32,852 nt of DNA from an uncultured Pelagibacteraceae bacterium. Its GTDB lineage: Bacteria; Pseudomonadota; Alphaproteobacteria; Pelagibacterales; Pelagibacteraceae. The position numbers were made by a program, and so were the translations under genes. Positions 26,962 through 32,852 of the stretch are shown piece by piece. The number at the start of each line of letters is the position of its first letter. Positions within the stretch are counted from its first letter, which is position 1. The notes under the pieces are model-generated. The model was given only the letters and a program-made list of their open reading frames with translations. It ran no database searches and was not told the DNA's origin. The DNA is taken from assembly GCA_902630915.1 (NCBI GenBank), contig CACOWD010000007.1, positions 1 through 32,852 of the forward strand, written 5' to 3'.

Positions 26962-26966
26962 TTTTT

Positions 26967-27161
26967 ATTAAGATAGACGTAAAAGATAATAATGTTGAAC
27001 AAGCAATTAGAGTTTTAAAAAGAAAACTTCAAAAAGAAGGTTTTTTTAAAGTAATGAAAATGAAGAGTACTTATGAGAAGCCGTCTGAGAAAAAAAAGAG
27101 AGTTCAAACTGAAAATATAAAAAGGATAAAAAAACTCCAAAAATTAAAAAATAGATATTAA
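26967..27161 (+). CDS. rpsU: 30S ribosomal protein bS21, probable ATT start codon
   Basis: Translating from ATT at 26967 gives a 64-residue protein reading (M)KIDVKDNNVEQAIRVLK, then RKLQKEGFFKVMKMKSTYEK and a lysine/arginine-rich tail, unmistakably bS21. The frame has TAA at 26952 and between it and the bS21 body only CAG GAG GTT TTT ATT AAG ATA, so no ATG, GTG or TTG exists. ATT five bases after AGGAGG is therefore the likely start; internal ATGs at residues 30 and 32 would remove half the protein. bS21 sits next to the anti-SD on the 30S platform and helps initiation. csp follows after 24 bases. Standard gene finders would miss or truncate it. Confidence 0.88.
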   Translation: MKIDVKDNNVEQAIRVLKRKLQKEGFFKVMKMKSTYEKPSEKKKRVQTENIKRIKKLQKLKNRY

Positions 27162-27173
27162 ATTTAAAACATG

Positions 27174-27179
27174 AGAGGA
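27174..27179 (+). promoter_or_regulatory. Ribosome-binding site that favours the second ATG of csp
   Basis: AGAGGA lies six bases before ATG 27186. The earlier in-frame ATG at 27171 has only AATTTAAAAC before it, with no SD, and would add five residues not seen in the cold-shock family. Confidence 0.6.
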
Positions 27180-27185
27180 TTAGAA

Positions 27186-27389
27186 ATGCCATCTGGTAAA
27201 GTAAAATGGTTTAACGCCAAAAAAGGATATGGATTTATAACTGATGATGAAACTAATAAAGATATTTTTTTACATGTTTCTGCGCTAGAAAATTCAAAAT
27301 TAAGAGTTCTAAAAGAAGATCAGACAATAGTTTACGATATAAAAGAAGAAAAAGACAAACTCCAAGCAATAAATATTAAAAAAAAATAA
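27186..27389 (+). CDS. Cold-shock domain protein (CspA family)
   Basis: A 67-residue single cold-shock domain: PSGKVKWFNAKKGYGFI with the RNP1 motif KGYGFI, then DIFLHVSAL as RNP2. It binds single-stranded RNA/DNA and melts secondary structure. I place the start at 27186 because of AGAGGA six bases upstream and family length; ATG 27171 would give 72 residues. It follows rpsU after 24 bases, and csp-rpsU neighbourhoods are known in alphaproteobacteria. It ends five bases before tRNA-fMet, so the tRNA is probably cut out of the same transcript. Confidence 0.93.
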   Translation: MPSGKVKWFNAKKGYGFITDDETNKDIFLHVSALENSKLRVLKEDQTIVYDIKEEKDKLQAINIKKK

Positions 27390-27394
27390 TTTAA

Positions 27395-27471
<77 letters not shown>

Positions 27472-27473
27472 AA

Positions 27474-29303
27474 ATGACAGAAACAATCAGAAATATAACT
27501 ATAATAGCCCACGTTGATCACGGAAAGACAACCTTGATTGATAGCTTAATGAAACAAAGTGGTGCCTTTAGAGAAAATGAAAGTGTAGAAGAACGAATAA
27601 TGGATTCAGGGGAGTTAGAAAAAGAGAGAGGTATAACTATTCTAGCAAAACCTACATCAATTAATTGGAAAAATTCCAGAATTAATATCATCGACACTCC
27701 AGGTCACAGAGACTTTGCTGCAGAAGTAGAAAGAGTTTTACACATGGCAGATGGTGCTCTTTTATTAATTGACTCTGCAGAAGGAGTTATGCCTCAAACA
27801 AAATTTGTTTTAGCTAAAGCTTTAAAACAAGGATTAAGACCGATAGTAATAATAAATAAATTAGATAAAGCAGATCAAAGAGCTAACGAAGTTTTAAATG
27901 AAACTTTTGACCTGTTTGTAAACTTAGATGCTAATGAAAAACAATTGGATTTTCCTGTGTTATATGCAAGCGGAAGATCGGGATGGGCCTCTAAAGATAT
28001 TGACGGTCCAAGAGAAAATTTACACCCATTACTAGATTTAATTATGAAACATGTTAAACCAATTAATTTAGACAAAACTAAGCCATTTGCTATGCTCTCA
28101 ACTCTGCTCTATGCTGATAGCTTTTTGGGGAGAAGTTTAGTTGGTAAAATATCTCAGGGAACTGCAAAAGCAAATCAACAAATCAAGGCGATAAATCTGA
28201 ATGGTGAAAAGATTGATGAAGGAAGATTAACAAAAATATTTAGATATGAAGGTACTAAAAAAGTACCAATTCAAACGGGAGAAGCAGGAGACATAGTAAT
28301 AATCGCAGGTTTAGAAAAAGCAAACGTAGCAGATACTATTTGTGATTTAGAGTTGAATGAACCAATTAGTGCAACGCCTATCGATCCTCCAACAATGTCG
28401 ATTACAATAACAGTTAATAGTTCGCCTTTAGCTGGAACCGAGGGAAAGAAATTAACTAGCACTCAGATTCGTGAACGACTAATTTTAGAGGCTGAAAATA
28501 ATGTTGGAATTACTTTTGAGGAAAATTCTAATAAAGACTCATTTGTAATAAGTGGAAGGGGAGAATTAATGTTAGAAATCCTTTTGACCCAGATGAGGCG
28601 TGAAGGATTTGAGATGACTGTTAGCCCTCCTAAGGTTTTAATTAAAGAAGATATAAACGGAAAAAAACAAGAGCCAGTTGAGGAAATCACTATGGATTTA
28701 GATGAAGAATACTCATCAAAAATTATCGACTCTATGAATAGAAGAAAAGGTAAACTAGTTGATCTTAAAGATACAGGTAAGGGTAAGAAAAGACTGATTT
28801 TTCATGCACCGACCAGAGGTTTAATGGGTTATACAAGTAGATTTTTGACTTTAACTAAAGGGACTGGAGTAATTAATAGAATCTTTCATTCCTATGGAGA
28901 TTACACTGGTGAAATGGAGGGAAGAAGAAATGGTGCTCTTATTTCGATAGAAACTGGAAAAGCAGTCGCGTTCGCAATTTTTAATTTACAAGCTAGGGGA
29001 GAAATGCTCGTAACTCATAATGATGCTGTTTATGAAGGTATGATTGTAGGTATTTCATCTAAAGCTGGAGATCTCGAAATTAATGTAATGAAAGGAAAGA
29101 AATTAACAAATATGAGAACACAAAATACTGATGAAAATGTTGTCTTAACTCCTGTTAGAAAAATGGCAATTGCTGAACAATTAAGTTTATTAAATACTGA
29201 TGAAGCATTAGAGATAACACCTAAATCCTGTCGATTAAGAAAATTGATTTTAGATCCGCACGAAAGAAAAAGGCTATCTCGAGCTAAATCTAAAGCTTCT
29301 TAA
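27474..29303 (+). CDS. typA: Ribosome-associated GTPase TypA/BipA
   Basis: A 609-residue translational GTPase. G1 is AHVDHGKT at 12-19, switch I has RGITI, G3 is DTPGH, and G4 is NKLDKAD. EF-G-like domains III and V and the TypA-specific C-terminal domain follow (LMGYTSRFLTLTKGTG, TNMRTQNTDE, LRKLILDPHERKRL). It assists 50S assembly and growth at low temperature or under stress. The start is fixed by family alignment (TETIRNITIIAHVDHGKTT). It lies two bases after the tRNA CCA, so no SD exists outside the tRNA. Its 3' end overlaps the convergent tal gene by four bases. Confidence 0.97.
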   Translation: MTETIRNITIIAHVDHGKTTLIDSLMKQSGAFRENESVEERIMDSGELEKERGITILAKPTSINWKNSRINIIDTPGHRDFAAEVERVLHMADGALLLIDSAEGVMPQTKFVLAKALKQGLRPIVIINKLDKADQRANEVLNETFDLFVNLDANEKQLDFPVLYASGRSGWASKDIDGPRENLHPLLDLIMKHVKPINLDKTKPFAMLSTLLYADSFLGRSLVGKISQGTAKANQQIKAINLNGEKIDEGRLTKIFRYEGTKKVPIQTGEAGDIVIIAGLEKANVADTICDLELNEPISATPIDPPTMSITITVNSSPLAGTEGKKLTSTQIRERLILEAENNVGITFEENSNKDSFVISGRGELMLEILLTQMRREGFEMTVSPPKVLIKEDINGKKQEPVEEITMDLDEEYSSKIIDSMNRRKGKLVDLKDTGKGKKRLIFHAPTRGLMGYTSRFLTLTKGTGVINRIFHSYGDYTGEMEGRRNGALISIETGKAVAFAIFNLQARGEMLVTHNDAVYEGMIVGISSKAGDLEINVMKGKKLTNMRTQNTDENVVLTPVRKMAIAEQLSLLNTDEALEITPKSCRLRKLILDPHERKRLSRAKSKAS

Positions 29304-29998
29304 AGACTAAATTTCGACTTTTTACTATCAGCTAAAAAATTTTTTACAGTATCGAGTGTCATTGATTTAAAGCTTTTTCCAAAACCACTAATTTGATTAA
29401 TAACTTTTGGCGGCATAGTAATAATATCACAATTAATCTGTTTAGCTTGAGTGTAATTGTAAGCCTCTCTAGTGCTTGCCCAAAGGATTTCGATATTTTT
29501 ATTTTTTTTGGTTAAAGAAATACTTTTTTTGAATATCGGAAGTGGATCTTTGCCTTTATCTGCCATTCTTCCAGCAAATATAGAGATTATAGATTTAGTT
29601 TTTTTACTTAACTTTTTATAAATTTTTTGAGCCTGCTCAAAAGTGTAAACTGCGGTGATATTTAGTTTAATTCCCTTATCACTTAATTCTTTAATTACTG
29701 ATCCAGTAAAGTTACCTTTAGAATTAACAACTGGTATTTTAACATACACGTTCTTGCCCCAAGAATTAATTTCATAAGCTTGTTTAAGCATATCTTTAAA
29801 ATTATCTGCAAATACTTCAAAAGAAATTGGCTTTTTTTTACAAATCTTTAAAATTTTTAGAGAATAATCTCTATAATCTTTGGCTCCTGCTAATCTCATT
29901 AAGCTTGGATTTGTTGTAAAACCGTCGACTATTGGTTTATTATTAAAAAATTTAATTGTTTCATAGTCAGCTATATCGCAAAATATCTTTGTTTTCAT
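29300..29998 (-). CDS. tal: Transaldolase family protein (short TalC/FSA-like type)
   Basis: A 232-residue class I aldolase of the short transaldolase/fructose-6-phosphate aldolase group. It has D8, GFTTNPSL at 26-33, the Schiff-base lysine K87 in YVKIPVV, NITAVYTFEQA at 113-123 and IFAGRMADKGKDP. It transfers dihydroxyacetone units between pentose phosphate intermediates, complementing transketolase at 19898-21880. Whether it is a true transaldolase or an F6P aldolase cannot be settled by motifs alone. The start overlaps the pntB stop by one base and the end overlaps typA by four bases. Confidence 0.88.
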   Translation of the reverse strand: MKTKIFCDIADYETIKFFNNKPIVDGFTTNPSLMRLAGAKDYRDYSLKILKICKKKPISFEVFADNFKDMLKQAYEINSWGKNVYVKIPVVNSKGNFTGSVIKELSDKGIKLNITAVYTFEQAQKIYKKLSKKTKSIISIFAGRMADKGKDPLPIFKKSISLTKKNKNIEILWASTREAYNYTQAKQINCDIITMPPKVINQISGFGKSFKSMTLDTVKNFLADSKKSKFSL

Positions 29999-31401
29999 TA
30001 ATCTAAATTTTTAACAATATCTTCTGTCATTTTTTTTGCATCTGCAAACAACATCAAGGTATTATCTTTATAAAATAATTCATTATCTATTCCGGCATAT
30101 CCAGGAGACAAGCTTCTCTTGACAAATAAAACAGATTTACATTTTTCAACATCAAGCACTGGCATTCCGAATATTGGACTCTTAGGGTCTGTTTTGGCTA
30201 CGGGATTTGTCACGTCATTTGCTCCAATCACGAATGCAACATCGGAATTGGCAAAATCATTATTTATATCCTCTAGCTCAAAAACTTCATCATATGGAAC
30301 ATTAGCCTCTGCCAATAGAACGTTCATGTGTCCGGGCATTCTACCAGCAACAGGATGAATGGCATATGTAACTTTAATATCGTTCTTTTTTAATTTGTCT
30401 ACCATCTCTCTTAAGGCATGTTGAGCTTGAGCTACTGCCATTCCATAACCTGGAACTATAATCACTGATGAAGCATTTTTCATTAAGAAAGCTGCATCTT
30501 CTGCGTTACCGCTTTTCACTGGTTTTTGATCTTTCTTTTCTTTTGTATTATCAGATGAACTGTCTGCACCAAAACCTCCAAGTATTACACTTACAAAGGA
30601 TCTATTCATGGCTTTACACATTATATAAGATAGTATTGCTCCTGAAGAACCTACTAGTGCACCTGTAATAATTAAAGCAGTATTTTCTAATGTAAAACCT
30701 ATTCCAGCTGCGGCCCAACCTGAGTAAGAGTTTAACATTGAAATCACTACAGGCATATCGGCACCACCTATAGGTATAATTAATAAAACACCCACTAGAA
30801 AAGAAATCATAATTAAAGTCCAAAAAATATTTGCTGACTGGGTGACACATAAATAGTAAATTAAGACAAAAATTCCTATGCCAAGTATTAAATTTAGAAA
30901 ATGTTGACCAGTAAAAATTATTGGAGAGCCTGACATTATTCCTCTTAATTTCAAAAAAGCTATTATAGAGCCAGAAAAAGTTATTGCTCCTACTGCAGCA
31001 CCAATAGACATTTCTATTAAACTTGCTAGTTTTATTCCACCAACTACTCCTAAATTAAAAGCTTCAGGATTTTGGAAAGCTGCTATAGCAACAAAAACTG
31101 CAGCTAATCCAACTAAACTATGAAAGCCTGCAACCAACTCTGGCATTGCAGTCATTGGGATTCTAAAGGCTATAAAAGCTCCAATGGCTCCACCAATTAA
31201 TAAAAAAATTACTACATAAACTAATGAAGTAGAAAAATTTCCAACTGAAAAAAATGTTACTACAATTGCGATTATCATTCCTGCAATTCCGAAATAATTT
31301 CCTTGTCTGGATGTATCTGGAGATGACAATCCTCTTAATGCAAGAATAAATAGTATTCCTGAGATTAAATAAAAAATTGCTGATAAATTTGCCGATATCA
31401 T
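29998..31401 (-). CDS. pntB: NAD(P) transhydrogenase subunit beta
   Basis: A 467-residue protein. The membrane domain dII has about nine hydrophobic helices over residues 1-265. It includes PELVAGFHSLVGLAA with H94 and PIGGADMPVVISMLNSYSG with D215, equivalent to the proton-path histidine and aspartate of E. coli PntB. The NADP-binding domain dIII carries PGYGMAVAQAQHAL at 317-330 and VIGANDVTNPVA. With PntAA/AB it uses the proton gradient to reduce NADP with NADH. It overlaps pntAB by four bases and tal by one. Confidence 0.97.
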   Translation of the reverse strand: MISANLSAIFYLISGILFILALRGLSSPDTSRQGNYFGIAGMIIAIVVTFFSVGNFSTSLVYVVIFLLIGGAIGAFIAFRIPMTAMPELVAGFHSLVGLAAVFVAIAAFQNPEAFNLGVVGGIKLASLIEMSIGAAVGAITFSGSIIAFLKLRGIMSGSPIIFTGQHFLNLILGIGIFVLIYYLCVTQSANIFWTLIMISFLVGVLLIIPIGGADMPVVISMLNSYSGWAAAGIGFTLENTALIITGALVGSSGAILSYIMCKAMNRSFVSVILGGFGADSSSDNTKEKKDQKPVKSGNAEDAAFLMKNASSVIIVPGYGMAVAQAQHALREMVDKLKKNDIKVTYAIHPVAGRMPGHMNVLLAEANVPYDEVFELEDINNDFANSDVAFVIGANDVTNPVAKTDPKSPIFGMPVLDVEKCKSVLFVKRSLSPGYAGIDNELFYKDNTLMLFADAKKMTEDIVKNLD

Positions 31402-31709
31402 TTCTTTTTATCTTTCTTTTTTTTATACATTTGAAGCATTCTTTGAGTTACTAAAAATCCACCGAAAATATTAATTGCTGCTAATACAATAGCTAAAAAT
31501 CCAAAAATACTTGATATATCAAAAACACTTTCCGATGATCCAGCTAATGCAGCTATTATAGCTCCAACAATTATGACGGATGAAATAGCATTAGTTACAG
31601 ACATTAAAGGTGTATGTAAAGATGGTGTAACACTCCAAACAACGTAATAGCCGATAAAGATTGACAAAATAAATATACTTAATCTAAATATAAACGGATC
31701 TATTTCCAT
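31398..31709 (-). CDS. pntAB: NAD(P) transhydrogenase subunit alpha part 2 (membrane part)
   Basis: A 103-residue membrane protein with three hydrophobic helices (about 8-30, 38-60 and 66-88) and the family segments VWSVTPSLHTPLMSVTNAISS and FGGFLVTQRML. It corresponds to the C-terminal membrane part of E. coli PntA, here a separate gene as in Rhodospirillum rubrum. The tail is lysine-rich. It starts two bases after pntAA ends and overlaps pntB by four bases. Confidence 0.95.
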   Translation of the reverse strand: MEIDPFIFRLSIFILSIFIGYYVVWSVTPSLHTPLMSVTNAISSVIIVGAIIAALAGSSESVFDISSIFGFLAIVLAAINIFGGFLVTQRMLQMYKKKKDKKK

Positions 31710-31711
31710 AA

Positions 31712-32806
31712 TTAAACTTCCCTTATTAATGATTTTGTAATTATTTCGTCCTCTAAATTAATATTAAAATCTTTTTTTTCTCTACTGTATAAATTTCTTA
31801 TAAAGCTAAACAAGTTTTTCGCATATAAACTTGAAGCAGTTAGTGGTAAGCTGTTCATTAAACTTTTCACACCTATTACTTTTATTCCCTGAATTGTATT
31901 TATTTTTCCAGCTTCCGAATATGCAGAATTACCTCCTTGCTCTGCTGCCAAATCATAAATTATAGAGCCAGGTTTCATCAATTTTACTAAATCCTCGGAT
32001 AATATTCTTGGTGCCGGTTTACCCGGAATTAGTGCAGTACAAATAACTATATCATTTTTTTTAAGTGCTTCTTTCATCATTTCAGCTTGTTTTTTTTTGT
32101 AATCCTCTGTGGTTTCTTTTGCATATCCTCCGGCTGTCTCCATATCCTCTGCTTGTTCAACAGTCAAAAATTTTCCACCCAAGCTTTCAACTTGCTCCTT
32201 TGATGCTGCTCTAACGTCAGTTGCTGAGACTATTGCACCTAATCTTTTCGCAGTGGCGATTGCCTGTAAACCTGCTACTCCTGCTCCAATGACCAAGACT
32301 TTAGCAGCTGGCACGGTTCCGGCAGCTGTCATCATCATCGGCACGGCTTTTTCAAATTCAGCAACACAATCTATTACTGCTCTGTATCCGGCTAAATTTG
32401 ATTGAGAAGATAATACATCCATGGATTGAGCTCGTGTGATACGAGGTAATAATTCGAGTGAAAAAGCTTTAATTTTTTTTTTTATAATTTTATCTATTTG
32501 AATATTATTTTTTGATGGATTTAGCATTCCAATTAAGATTGTTTGCTCTTTTAATAAACTAATTTCATTTTCAGAGGGGCAGTTTACTTTAATTATCAAA
32601 TTACTTGAGTTTAAAACTTCACTTGAGGAGTCTCTTATTTCTACTCCAGTTTTTTTATATTCGTTGTCGTTGATACCTAAATGATTTGCGTAATCTTTTT
32701 CAATACACACCTTTAATCCTAAACCCATTATATTTTTTGCTGTCTCAGGAGTTACAGAAACTCTTTTTTCTGATGCTAAATCTTCTTTAATTGAACCTAC
32801 TATCAT
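31712..32806 (-). CDS. pntAA: NAD(P) transhydrogenase subunit alpha part 1 (NAD-binding)
   Basis: A 364-residue soluble dI domain resembling alanine dehydrogenase: KEDLASEKRVSVTPETAKN near the N-terminus, the mobile ITRAQSMDVLSSQSNLAGYR loop (123-142), and a Rossmann GAGVAGLQAIATAKRLGA at 174-191 followed by TDVR. It binds NAD(H) and passes hydride to NADP in PntB. The three-gene split order is that of Rhodospirillum. Only 46 bases remain upstream in the window; they are AT-rich and presumably contain the operon promoter, but I see no convincing boxes. Confidence 0.96.
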   Translation of the reverse strand: MIVGSIKEDLASEKRVSVTPETAKNIMGLGLKVCIEKDYANHLGINDNEYKKTGVEIRDSSSEVLNSSNLIIKVNCPSENEISLLKEQTILIGMLNPSKNNIQIDKIIKKKIKAFSLELLPRITRAQSMDVLSSQSNLAGYRAVIDCVAEFEKAVPMMMTAAGTVPAAKVLVIGAGVAGLQAIATAKRLGAIVSATDVRAASKEQVESLGGKFLTVEQAEDMETAGGYAKETTEDYKKKQAEMMKEALKKNDIVICTALIPGKPAPRILSEDLVKLMKPGSIIYDLAAEQGGNSAYSEAGKINTIQGIKVIGVKSLMNSLPLTASSLYAKNLFSFIRNLYSREKKDFNINLEDEIITKSLIREV

Positions 32807-32852
32807 TTTATTAATTTCTTGATTTTAAAGTAAAGTAATAGCTAGTATTACT

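Noticed and set aside
27171..27185. Earlier ATG start for the cold-shock protein
   Set aside because: No SD before it and it adds five residues outside the family; AGAGGA points to ATG 27186. It remains possible.

Overview
The window is a very AT-rich, tightly packed bacterial chromosome segment. Protein content and gene order are alphaproteobacterial: a DUF1013/TrcR-type regulator, split PntAA/PntAB/PntB, a ZauP-like protein with ZapA, tol-pal-cpoB-tilS-ftsH-folP-glmM synteny, and an initiator tRNA with an A-U/G-C/G-C anticodon stem. Extreme AT content, 1-4 nt overlaps and near-absence of intergenic DNA fit a streamlined marine lineage such as Pelagibacterales (SAR11). That assignment is an inference from composition and synteny. 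No stretch longer than 100 bp lacks a gene, and I see no insertion sequence, prophage or CRISPR array.

Layout. (1) 1-2193: end of a surface-glycan type accessory block (2OG-Fe(II) oxygenase-like fragment, FkbM methyltransferase, GT17 glycosyltransferase) that stops against the 3' end of a tRNA-Arg(UCG). (2) 2219-4126, plus strand: rluD-like and rpoH. (3) 4123-19840, minus strand, read right to left: zauP-like, zapA, 5-FCL, ymdB-like, yebC, a RuvC-superfamily resolvase, tolQ-tolR-tolA-tolB-pal, an intrinsic terminator, cpoB, tilS, ftsH, folP, glmM, thiD, purA. This joins division, DNA repair, envelope energisation, proteolysis and cofactor/purine synthesis. (4) 19898-29303, plus strand: tkt-pgk-fba (central carbon), thiE, efp, suhB, rpmE, a TrcR-like regulator, rpsU, csp, tRNA-fMet, typA, increasingly a translation cluster. 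(5) 29300-32806, minus strand: pntAA-pntAB-pntB-tal (NADPH supply and pentose phosphate).

Functional links: ThiD and ThiE make the thiamine phosphate needed by Tkt. FtsH and its classical substrate RpoH are both present. FolP and 5-FCL serve folate. TolQRAB-Pal-CpoB and ZauP-ZapA both act at the constriction site. The most unusual observations are an rpsU gene that appears to start at ATT behind a consensus AGGAGG, an initiator tRNA ending two bases before the typA start codon, and a divergent phage-like RuvC at the usual ruvC locus with no adjacent ruvA, ruvB or ybgC.
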